NCBI GenBank assembly: GCA_039973685.1
Contig: JBDWKL010000003.1
Span: 1-55,693 of the forward strand
Direction of reading: 5' to 3'
Length of the DNA stretch: 55,693 nucleotides
DNA from: Hyphomicrobiales bacterium
GTDB taxonomy: Bacteria > Pseudomonadota > Alphaproteobacteria > Rhizobiales > JACESI01
Positions 44,088-51,552 of the stretch are shown here, in pieces. Below the pieces are notes generated by a model. That model was given only the letters and a program-made list of their open reading frames with translations. It was not told the DNA's origin and searched no databases. Made by a program: the position numbers and the translations under genes. How positions within the stretch are numbered: the first letter of the stretch is position 1; each line of letters starts with the position of its first letter.

Positions 44088-44768
44088 CTAAACTTTGTGA
44101 GTGGTGATAGAGCTAGCCGCCACTTTTTGCGCCATGTCTTTGCCGATTATCGCCTCTACCGCGACACGAAAACTATCTTTAGCAGCCATTTCCTTAAACA
44201 GCGCATTTCTATCCCATTCGACAATTTCTGCGCCCTTTGCGAGAAAGGCACTTGCAGAGGCAGCAGTGCCTAGAATTATCGAAATTTCGCCGACAAAGAT
44301 GCGCGGACCAGCGTTGAACTTATTGCCATCTTTATCGATGATGACTTCTCCAGAAAGAATATAAAATAGCTTTTCGGGCACCGTGCCTTGGACGGTTAAT
44401 TGTTCGTCGCTGTCTAATATACGGCGGTGCCCCGTTTTCATGAGCTTGCGAAAATTGCCCGGCTCCATACCGCCCAACATATTATAAAGGTCCATTTGTC
44501 CAGCAGCAATGAACCTTGGCGATTGGCTGATAAGTAGGTTGATAAAGCCGATGATATTGGCAATGCCAATCAAAACAGATGTGTAAATTGCACCCCAAAG
44601 AGGTTCAGCGGCGGCAAGGTAGTAATAGCCAATGTAAAGGCCGGTACCTATGAGAATTAGAATCCGAAGAATGATTTGATTTTTAAAAAGTAAGCCAAGT
44701 ACATAACAAGCGCCAGCGCCAATAACCAGAGAGCCTGGTTGAGCAAAAAGCCCAAGTATATCTTCCAT
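44088..44768 (-). CDS. Membrane protein with cyclic-nucleotide-binding-like domain (Popeye-like layout)
   Basis: 226 residues: three hydrophobic helices in the first ~80 residues (LVIGAGACYVLGLLF, IILRILILIGTGLYIGYYYL, IYTSVLIGIANIIGFINLLI), then a beta-roll domain (about 100-205) of the cNMP-binding type with LFYILSGEVIIDKDG and FVGEISIILG. Short N-terminal TM block plus single cNMP domain is the layout of Popeye-domain proteins. The phosphate-binding cassette lacks the RxA signature of CRP (here ISIILGTAASAS), so ligand binding is uncertain. No DNA-binding domain is present. It may head a small minus-strand unit; function unknown. Confidence 0.7.
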   Translation of the reverse strand: MEDILGLFAQPGSLVIGAGACYVLGLLFKNQIILRILILIGTGLYIGYYYLAAAEPLWGAIYTSVLIGIANIIGFINLLISQSPRFIAAGQMDLYNMLGGMEPGNFRKLMKTGHRRILDSDEQLTVQGTVPEKLFYILSGEVIIDKDGNKFNAGPRIFVGEISIILGTAASASAFLAKGAEIVEWDRNALFKEMAAKDSFRVAVEAIIGKDMAQKVAASSITTHKV

Positions 44769-44902
44769 GATTGCTACCCCCCAGTTCTATCACGGCCATC
44801 CAATATTTCTTGGAAACACTAGCTTGCGTAGGGAGAGGTGGCAAATTCAATTGCCTCTAATTTACTTATTTAAACGAGATAAACGTAAGTTGCGTCAGCA
44901 AG

Positions 44903-45088
44903 TTATCCAATCGCGACATCGCTGGTTGGTTGAGGAATTGCAATCGCTTCTTCATTGCTATCGATAGCAGGAGTTTGTTCTTTCAGCGAGGCGCGAGCCA
45001 TGCAATGCATAGCAAGAATGAGTGCTACCATGAAGCCCCAAAAAACAAGAGGAATGCCGTTGAAATTGTAAGCCAAGAATTCTTGCAT
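44903..45088 (-). CDS. Possible small single-TM membrane protein
   Basis: About 61 residues from ATG 45088 with one hydrophobic helix (IPLVFWGFMVALILAMHCMA) and a polar tail rich in Ala, Pro and acidic residues. A GAAGGTG sequence sits at ribosome-binding distance. No family is recognised, and coding status rests only on the TM helix, start context and position upstream of the cNMP-domain protein gene on the same strand. Confidence 0.4.
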   Translation of the reverse strand: MQEFLAYNFNGIPLVFWGFMVALILAMHCMARASLKEQTPAIDSNEEAIAIPQPTSDVAIG

Positions 45089-45351
45089 GAGTGCCACCTT
45101 CAATATTTGCCCAATTTAATAAGCCCAGCGCTTATCTGAGAAGACAATAACAGCAACACTTCAATATTTGACTGAAACAAACGCTCAAATCGGTGAACTG
45201 AAATTGGCTTTTTGTTTACCAGTCCTTGTTGCAGGCGATAGCGCTTGGCGAATGGGTTTTTAAGTTGTTCAATAGATTTAGGAAAATGGCGCATTGCACG
45301 CTTATCAGCCACGAGCGCTGATTTGCTTGCAAAACAATTGAGTTCGAAATT

Positions 45352-46644
45352 ATGCCTCAACCAACTGCGGTTCAAAGTGATCTTGATCTGCCCCAGCGCT
45401 GCGATGTGGTGGTGATTGGCGCGGGTATTGCGGGTGTGACGACGGCGCTGGAATTAGCGGAGCGTGGTCTTCACGTTGTTATCTGCGAAAAAGGCATAGT
45501 TGCGGGCGAGCAGTCGAGCCGTAACTGGGGCTGGTGCCGACAGATGGGGCGTGATCCGCGTGAGTTACCCCTGATACAGGTATCGCTGAACCTTTGGCGG
45601 CAAATGCGACAGCGCCTTGGTGAAGAGGTTGGTTTTCGCGAATGTGGCATATTGTATTTGTGCGAGAGCGAGAAAGAGTTAGCTGCACGATCTGATTGGA
45701 TGCAGAAAAACGGCGATCTTTACGGCCTTTCCTCTAGTCTAATTGACGGCGAAGAGGCGGGCAGGCGCGCTAATATCACAAATGCAAATTGGCGTGGCGG
45801 GCTATATACGCCAGACGATGGCCGTGCAGAGCCACAACTGGCTGTTCCGGCAATGGCAAGGGCCGCACAGCGATTGGGTGTTCAAATCTTCCAACAATGC
45901 GCGGTAAGAGGTATTGATCGGACTGCTGGTAAAATCAGCGGGGTGATAACGGAGCGCGGCGAAATTGCTTGCGACAAAGTGGTGCTTGCTGGTGGCATGT
46001 GGTCGCGAAAATTTTGCACCAATATCGGCTTGCGCCTGCCACAACTAACGGTCGTCAATTCCGTAATGCGCACGAACGAGCTGGACGTTGATGTTCCTCA
46101 TTCTATGGGGGGAAAGAAGTTTGCCGTAAGAAAACGATTGGACGGCGGCTTTACCATTGCGCACAAAACCTACTCCGTCGCTGACATCGTTCCAGATAGT
46201 TTCAAGCTACTGCCAGATTTCTTTGATTTGATGAAAACGGATATTCAAGATTTAAAGTTGCGGTTTGGGCGGCGCTTTATTGAAGAATTTAAGGCGCCAA
46301 AACATTGGGGCGTGGATGAAATGTCTCCCTTTGAGGCGTGCCGCACCTATGACCCCAAGCCCAATAACGCTTTGCTTGATGAGGCGTTCGCTTCGCTATG
46401 TCAGGCGATACCAGCGTTTAAACAAGCGACAATCGCGGAACGCTGGGCAGGTGGCATTGATGTAGTGCCAGATGCTGTTCCCGTAATTTCAGCCGTTGAA
46501 AGCGAACCGAATTTCTATATGGCGACAGGCTTTTCAGGTCACGGCTTCGGTCTTGGTCCAGCGGCGGGTAAGCTTATGGCTGAAATTGTCTGCGATGAAA
46601 CGCCGTGTGTTGATGCAAGTCCGTTTCGTTTTGAACGGTTTTGA
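45352..46644 (+). CDS. FAD-dependent oxidoreductase, DAO family (PuuB/D-amino-acid oxidase-like)
   Basis: 430 residues of the DAO family: VVVIGAGIAGVTTALELAERG at the N-terminus, EQSSRNWGWCRQMGRD after the second strand, and a C-terminal YMATGFSGHGFGLGPAAGKLMAE. Relatives oxidise amines or amino acids, such as gamma-glutamylputrescine or D-amino acids. ATG at 45352 lacks a clear ribosome binding site. It is followed 86 nt later by the reductase-fumarase cassette and could be part of the same unit, supplying an imino- or keto-acid (inference). Confidence 0.82.
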   Translation: MPQPTAVQSDLDLPQRCDVVVIGAGIAGVTTALELAERGLHVVICEKGIVAGEQSSRNWGWCRQMGRDPRELPLIQVSLNLWRQMRQRLGEEVGFRECGILYLCESEKELAARSDWMQKNGDLYGLSSSLIDGEEAGRRANITNANWRGGLYTPDDGRAEPQLAVPAMARAAQRLGVQIFQQCAVRGIDRTAGKISGVITERGEIACDKVVLAGGMWSRKFCTNIGLRLPQLTVVNSVMRTNELDVDVPHSMGGKKFAVRKRLDGGFTIAHKTYSVADIVPDSFKLLPDFFDLMKTDIQDLKLRFGRRFIEEFKAPKHWGVDEMSPFEACRTYDPKPNNALLDEAFASLCQAIPAFKQATIAERWAGGIDVVPDAVPVISAVESEPNFYMATGFSGHGFGLGPAAGKLMAEIVCDETPCVDASPFRFERF

Positions 46645-46730
46645 CAGAGCGCTTTATTATTTCTGCCCTTGTAACTCGGCGGACTTCCTGAAACCATCGG
46701 CCTATTGTAAATCGAGGTAAGCAGTAAGCT

Positions 46731-47462
46731 TTGGCGAACGAACAGAACATGTTGTCAGTCAAAATTTGGCGCGGTGGCCCTAAGGGCGGGGCGCTGGTTG
46801 CTTATGAGGTGCCGAAGCAGGCAAGCCAGACTATCTTAGATGTGGTGGCGTGGGTGCAACAAAACGTTGAGCCGTCGCTTTCCTATCGCTATGCCTGCCG
46901 TGTCGGCATGTGCGGCTCTTGCGCCATGATGGTGAACGGCGAACCACGCTGGACGTGTCGCACCCATGTGGACAAGGTCGCCAAGGCTGGTCACTTAGAA
47001 ATAGCCCCTTTGCGCAACCTGCCTGTGATCAAAGACCTCGCCGCTGATCTCGACCCGTTCTTTGACAAATGGGGTGAGGCCGAAGCGGTGTTTCATGCTT
47101 CAACCACCCGCCATGATCCGATTGATCCGATCGACCCAACGTCAAGCGCGCGCGAAGAGGCGAGTAAAGGGATTGAGTGCATCAACTGCGCGGTCTGTTA
47201 TGCTGCTTGCGATACAGTGACGAATAACCCTGACTATCTAGGACCAGCAGCGCTACAACGGGCATGGACGCTTTATAACGATGCCAAAGATGCTGACCAA
47301 TCAGCAATCTTGGAGGCCGTGTCAAAGAGTGGAGGGTGCCACACCTGCCATTCACACGGTAATTGCACGCACTACTGTCCCAATGAGCTAGACCCAATGG
47401 CGGCGATTGCTGGCCTCAAGCGGGCGACTGTTTCATCGTTCTTTAAACGGGGGCGGGATTAA
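46731..47462 (+). CDS. SdhB/FrdB-like iron-sulfur subunit
   Basis: 243 residues: a plant-type [2Fe-2S] domain (Cys56, Cys61, Cys64, Cys76 in YACRVGMCGSC...WTC) and a C-terminal ferredoxin-like domain with CINCAVCYAACD and CHTCHSHGNCTHYCPNELDP for the [4Fe-4S] and [3Fe-4S] clusters. It transfers electrons between the flavoprotein and the membrane anchor. Start is TTG 46731 or ATG 46749; a GAGG sequence lies upstream of the TTG. It overlaps the next gene by 1 nt (TAATG). Unlike the usual sdhCDAB order, the Fe-S gene comes first. Confidence 0.88.
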   Translation: MANEQNMLSVKIWRGGPKGGALVAYEVPKQASQTILDVVAWVQQNVEPSLSYRYACRVGMCGSCAMMVNGEPRWTCRTHVDKVAKAGHLEIAPLRNLPVIKDLAADLDPFFDKWGEAEAVFHASTTRHDPIDPIDPTSSAREEASKGIECINCAVCYAACDTVTNNPDYLGPAALQRAWTLYNDAKDADQSAILEAVSKSGGCHTCHSHGNCTHYCPNELDPMAAIAGLKRATVSSFFKRGRD

Positions 47463-47794
47463 TGCTTGGCGTGCGTCTTTACATGCTGCAACGCCTCTCA
47501 GCTCTGATCATGGCACCGCTGGTTCTTGGTCATATAGCAGTGATGATCTATGCGGTGCAGGGCGGTTTATCGGCTGGCGAAATATTGTCGAGAACACAGG
47601 GCAGCATGGCATGGGCGATCTTTTACGGCACCTTCGTCGTTGCCGTCTCCATCCATGCAGCGATTGGCCTGCGGGTGGTCATCCATGAATATCTTGGCCT
47701 TAAGGGGCGACCGCTCGATATATTGACGGGCGCACTCGGGTTATTGCTGTTCTCGCTTGGCATCAACGCCGTTTATGCGGTGACGGCGTTATGA
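47462..47794 (+). CDS. Membrane anchor subunit of SDH/FRD-like complex (first)
   Basis: 110 residues with three hydrophobic helices. The first has RLSALIMAPLVLGHIAV and the second SIHAAIGLRVVIHEYLG; the H-x-x-x-G-x-R pattern is that of heme- or quinone-site helices in SdhC-like subunits. It overlaps the Fe-S subunit gene (TAATG) and the next anchor gene (ATGA), so expression is coupled. It presumably binds quinone and perhaps heme b together with the next subunit. Confidence 0.75.
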   Translation: MLGVRLYMLQRLSALIMAPLVLGHIAVMIYAVQGGLSAGEILSRTQGSMAWAIFYGTFVVAVSIHAAIGLRVVIHEYLGLKGRPLDILTGALGLLLFSLGINAVYAVTAL

Positions 47795-48132
47795 TCAGAC
47801 CACACCGCCAACAACCGCTTTATCTGGCTTTTCTATTGCACCGCATTTCTGGTGTCGCCTTAGCGCTGTTTTTGCCGTTTCATTTCTGGGTGCTTTCTTA
47901 TGCGCTCACGTCACCTGAAAAACTTGATGGGTTTCTATCTTGGGCAGAACTGCCCTTGGTCAAGTTCGCAGAGTTCGGCTTGGTCTTCTTGCTCGCCGTT
48001 CACATCTTCGGCGGGCTTCGTTTGATGGCGTTTGAATTTTTACCTTGGTCGCCCAGACAGAAAACCTTGGCCGCCTTTAGCGTTGGGGTGTCGTTGTTTA
48101 TTTCTGGCCTCTTTTTCTTGCAGGCGGTGTAG
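47791..48132 (+). CDS. Membrane anchor subunit of SDH/FRD-like complex (SdhC-like, second)
   Basis: 113 residues, three helices. LLHRISGVALALFLPFH carries the HRxSG motif of SdhC and AVHIFGGLRLMAFEF the histidine expected to bind heme b. Both anchors in the cassette look SdhC-like rather than one SdhC and one SdhD. It overlaps the preceding gene by 4 nt and is 9 nt from the flavoprotein gene. Confidence 0.78.
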   Translation: MIRPHRQQPLYLAFLLHRISGVALALFLPFHFWVLSYALTSPEKLDGFLSWAELPLVKFAEFGLVFLLAVHIFGGLRLMAFEFLPWSPRQKTLAAFSVGVSLFISGLFFLQAV

Positions 48133-48141
48133 GCTTAAGTC

Positions 48142-49902
48142 ATGAAACCAGCCGTTGAACATCATGAGACTGACATACTGATCCTCGGTTCAGGTGGCGC
48201 AGGCCTGTTTGCCGCACTCCACGCCAAGCAATCAGCGCCCGTAGGCACCAAGATCACCATGGCAGTCAAAGGGTTGATCGGTAAGTGCGGTTGTACGCGC
48301 ATGGTGCAGGGTGGTTACAATGTGGCGCTTGGTGGCGGTGATACGGTTGAACGTCATTTCATGGATACGATCATCGGCGGCAAATGGTTGCCAGATCAGG
48401 ATATGGCATGGAAGCTTTGCGAGCAAGCCGTGGTGCGCATTCGAGAGCTTGAGAATGAGCTTGGTTGTTTCTTTGACCGCAACAGTGATGGCTCGTTGCA
48501 CCAAAAAGCCTTTGCAGGACAAACAGCAGACCGCACGGTGCACAAGGGCGATTTGACGGGCATTGAGATTATCAACCGCTTGATGGAAAAGGCGCTCACA
48601 TCTGGCATTGAGAAGATGCAAGAACACCGCGCGATTGGATTGATCCCGACAAAGGACGCCGCGGCGCTTTCTGGCGTTCTTATGATTGACATGCGGCGCG
48701 GTGTTTTCCGCTTTGTGCGGGCCAAAACTGTGCTTATGGCAACAGGCGGCGGGCCGACTATGTATAAATATCACACACCCTCCGGTGATAAGACCATGGA
48801 CGGCCTTGCAATGGCGCTCAGAGCCGGTTTGCCGCTTCGCGATATGGAGATGGTGCAATTCCACCCAACGGGCTTATTAGCCGGTGAGGGCACGAAAATG
48901 ACGGGTACCGTGCTAGAGGAAGGATTGCGCGGGGCGGGCGGTATTTTGCTCAACGGTCACGATAATCGCTTCATGTATGATTACGACGACAAAGGCGAAC
49001 GCGCGACCCGTGATGTGGTGAGCCGTGGCATCTTTGAAGAGATGCGCAAATCCAACACGACGGAAAACGGTGGCGTATATATTTCCATGAGCCATTTGGG
49101 GCCAGACTTTGTCGCCTCAAAGTTTAAAGGCATGGTGAAGCGCTGTGCTGATTGCGGGTTTGACCTTGCTGCTGGCAAGGTAGAAGTGGTGCCGACTGCG
49201 CATTACTTTATGGGCGGTGTGGTGGTTGATGCGGACACGCGCACGGCGATGGAAGGGCTTTATGTCGCTGGTGAAGATGCAGGTGGTGCCCATGGTTCCA
49301 ACCGACTTGGCGGCAATGGCGTTGCAAACTCCACGGTTTATGGTGGTGTTGCGGGTGATGTGATGGCGCAAGACATTCAAAGCATGGGCGCTTTGCGCGA
49401 CCCTGATGAGAGGGTGCTTGATGCCGAGATTGCCCGCGCTATTCATCCATTATCTAAAGCTGCGCAGCTAGTTCAGCCGTTGAGAAACCGATTGCAAGAA
49501 ACGATGTGGGATGATGTTGGCGTGATGCGCAATAAGACGGCGATGGAGCGCGGTGTGAATAGCGTTGGTGATATTCATGCAGAGCTTAATGATGTGGGCA
49601 TTGCCAGCGACAATCTCGCCTTTAATCTCACATGGCATGACTGGCTCAATATGGCGAGCCTTTGCGAAGTATCGCGGGTTATTGGTCTTGCCGCTTTAGA
49701 GCGCGAAAACTCTCGTGGTGCGCATTTTCGCGAAGATTTCCCAGATCAAGGTTCACTTGAAGAGAGTTATTTCACGGTTGCAAAGAAAGATGGCGATAAA
49801 TTGAGTGTTCATCGCGAGGCTGTGCGCTTTACAATCGTCAAACCGGGTGAGACCATTCTGCCAGATGGGGAGCCTGAAACGCTCGTGGAGGCCGCGCAAT
49901 GA
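48142..49902 (+). CDS. SdhA/FrdA-like flavoprotein subunit with Cys in place of the FAD-linking His
   Basis: 586 residues of the succinate dehydrogenase/fumarate reductase flavoprotein family. Rossmann motif ILGSGGAGLFAAL; catalytic residues are retained (His241 in VQFHPTG, Arg290 in ATRDVVSRG), as is the FAD motif GGAHGSNRLGGNGVANS. But the segment that in SdhA/FrdA reads RSHT before QGG, where His is covalently bonded to FAD, reads CGCT, putting Cys51 at the His position. FAD is thus probably non-covalent, with altered redox potential; a true succinate oxidation role is questionable. It is shorter than the usual ~588-600 only marginally. It overlaps the fumarase-like alpha gene by 4 nt. Confidence 0.85.
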   Translation: MKPAVEHHETDILILGSGGAGLFAALHAKQSAPVGTKITMAVKGLIGKCGCTRMVQGGYNVALGGGDTVERHFMDTIIGGKWLPDQDMAWKLCEQAVVRIRELENELGCFFDRNSDGSLHQKAFAGQTADRTVHKGDLTGIEIINRLMEKALTSGIEKMQEHRAIGLIPTKDAAALSGVLMIDMRRGVFRFVRAKTVLMATGGGPTMYKYHTPSGDKTMDGLAMALRAGLPLRDMEMVQFHPTGLLAGEGTKMTGTVLEEGLRGAGGILLNGHDNRFMYDYDDKGERATRDVVSRGIFEEMRKSNTTENGGVYISMSHLGPDFVASKFKGMVKRCADCGFDLAAGKVEVVPTAHYFMGGVVVDADTRTAMEGLYVAGEDAGGAHGSNRLGGNGVANSTVYGGVAGDVMAQDIQSMGALRDPDERVLDAEIARAIHPLSKAAQLVQPLRNRLQETMWDDVGVMRNKTAMERGVNSVGDIHAELNDVGIASDNLAFNLTWHDWLNMASLCEVSRVIGLAALERENSRGAHFREDFPDQGSLEESYFTVAKKDGDKLSVHREAVRFTIVKPGETILPDGEPETLVEAAQ

Positions 49903-50861
49903 TTTCAATCGATTTGATCCAGAAAACCGCAGAAACCTTGATGGACAAAGCGGCCATTGAGATACCGCAAGATTATCTTGATGGGTTGAAAGCGACGGCA
50001 AGTGTTGAAGATGGGGACTTATCATCCTTCGTGCTGCAAGCCATGCTGGAAAATTATAAAGCAGCCAAAGAAGATCGTCGCGCCATGTGTGGGGACACGG
50101 GCTGCCCGCGTTGGTATGTAAAAATGGGTAATGAAGCGCAGATTGAAGGCGGCCCGATAGCGCTGGAGACAGCTCTGCGGCGTGCCACAGCCAACGCCAC
50201 CAACGGCGTGCCACTTCGCCCGAACCGCGTGCATCCATTATGGCGCACAGATCATAACAACAATGTGGGCATCGGCGCGCCTGAAATTGAATATGGCTAT
50301 GAACCTGGCGGCAATTGGGTTGATCTGATTACTGTCCATAAGGGCGGGCTGTTCGGAACCGATTACCGCATGCTTTTCCCGTCTGACGGTATTGAGGGGA
50401 TTAAGCGGTTTTATCTCGATTGCCTTGTTGCCTTTGGCAAACGCGGCCTTGCGTGCCAGCCCGCGATTATTGGGATTGGTCTTGGTGGTTCGAAAGACAC
50501 TTGCATGGTGCTTGGCAAACGGGCCGCGTGCCTGCGCACGGTGGGCGACCGAAACAGCGATCCGCGCATTGCTGAGATGGAAGACGAGCTCAAAGAACTT
50601 GGCAATTCCATCGGCATGGGTGCGATGGGTTTTGTGGGTAAATCCATGGTTGTCGATTGTAATATCGAGGTTGGTTATTGCCACACGGGTGGGATGCAGA
50701 TGAGCGTCCACGCTTTTTGTCTATCGTCACGCCGTGCTGTTGCTCGCGTTTATAGCGATGGGCGGGTTGAATATCGCACGGACCCTGACTGGTTCACGGA
50801 TTATCAGCGCCGCGAAACGGTTGATTGGGAAATGCCTGAGAGCGTGGAGGCCGCCGAATGA
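49899..50861 (+). CDS. Class I fumarase/tartrate dehydratase-type alpha subunit
   Basis: 320 residues of the iron-sulfur hydro-lyase alpha family (class I fumarase N-terminal part, TtdA). Visible motifs: MCGDTGCPRWYVKMG (normally CQDTGT-x; the Cys binds the [4Fe-4S] cluster), PLRPNRVHPLWRTDHNNNVG and IGLGGSKDTCM. The deviation from the common fumarase sequence suggests a different or broader substrate (fumarate, mesaconate or tartrate type). It overlaps both neighbours by 4 nt, tying it to the flavoprotein complex. Confidence 0.82.
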   Translation: MISIDLIQKTAETLMDKAAIEIPQDYLDGLKATASVEDGDLSSFVLQAMLENYKAAKEDRRAMCGDTGCPRWYVKMGNEAQIEGGPIALETALRRATANATNGVPLRPNRVHPLWRTDHNNNVGIGAPEIEYGYEPGGNWVDLITVHKGGLFGTDYRMLFPSDGIEGIKRFYLDCLVAFGKRGLACQPAIIGIGLGGSKDTCMVLGKRAACLRTVGDRNSDPRIAEMEDELKELGNSIGMGAMGFVGKSMVVDCNIEVGYCHTGGMQMSVHAFCLSSRRAVARVYSDGRVEYRTDPDWFTDYQRRETVDWEMPESVEAAE

Positions 50862-51526
50862 AACCGCGTGAGGTAAGGCTTTCTACAACACCAACAGCTG
50901 AAGCACTTGCAGACCTTCGGCTTGGCGATATCGTTTATCTGGATGGCTTAATGTATACGGCTCGCGAAGGCGTTTATATGCGGGCCATAGAAGAAAAAGC
51001 CAATATTCCGATGGAGCTACCGCAGCAAAGTGCGGCGAACTTCCATTGTTCGCCCGCTGCTCGCATCAACGAAGATGGCACCTTTGAGTTGGGCGCCGTA
51101 ACGGCGACTGCATCCTTCCGGTTTGCCAAATGGATTGGCGAATGGCTTGCAAAATCTGGTGCAAAGCTGGTGGTAGGCAAAGGCGGCATGAGCCATGACA
51201 CCTATCTTGAGCATTTCGTGCCAAATGGCGCGATCTATCTGACCACAGTTGGTTACGGCACGGGCGCGTTGCTTGGCCGTGGGGTCGAAAATGTTGAGGC
51301 GGTGCACTGGCATGAAGAGCTTGGTATTGCGCAAGCCATGTGGGTGATCCGCTGCAATAAGATGGGGCCGTTTTTGGTCGCCTCAGACCTTCAAGGTAAT
51401 TGCCTGTTTGAGCGTGAAAACGCAAAGATCAAAGACAATATTGAACGCGCTTATGAGGGAACGAAGCCCGCGACCATGCGTCGATACGGTGAAACAGATG
51501 ACCGTACCGACGAGATTATTGGGTAA
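50858..51526 (+). CDS. Class I fumarase/tartrate dehydratase-type beta subunit
   Basis: 222 residues of the beta (C-terminal) swivelling domain of iron-sulfur hydro-lyases: GDIVYLDGLMYTAREGVY, SPAARI and the conserved KGGMS. Together with the alpha subunit it should hydrate a double bond formed or consumed by the neighbouring SDH/FRD-like complex. The ARDxxHK motif of common fumarases appears as AREGVYMR here, a departure in the active-site region. Starts in the stop of the alpha gene (ATGA) and is the last gene of the cassette. Confidence 0.82.
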   Translation: MKPREVRLSTTPTAEALADLRLGDIVYLDGLMYTAREGVYMRAIEEKANIPMELPQQSAANFHCSPAARINEDGTFELGAVTATASFRFAKWIGEWLAKSGAKLVVGKGGMSHDTYLEHFVPNGAIYLTTVGYGTGALLGRGVENVEAVHWHEELGIAQAMWVIRCNKMGPFLVASDLQGNCLFERENAKIKDNIERAYEGTKPATMRRYGETDDRTDEIIG

Positions 51527-51552
51527 TTTAATCAGATAGTTGTAGCTTTTTT

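Noticed and set aside
45100-45294. Minus-strand ORF (from ATG 45294) just upstream of the small membrane protein gene
   Set aside because: No recognisable family, no good ribosome binding site, and the longer form overlaps the start of the DAO-family gene; position alone is not enough.
46731-48132. Standard succinate dehydrogenase operon (sdhCDAB)
   Set aside because: Gene order, two SdhC-like anchors, the Cys at the FAD-linking position and attached fumarase-like genes do not fit the canonical respiratory operon.
48232-48864. Long minus-strand ORF opposite the flavoprotein gene
   Set aside because: Antisense shadow of the well-supported flavoprotein; composition rich in His/Cys/Arg without family signal.
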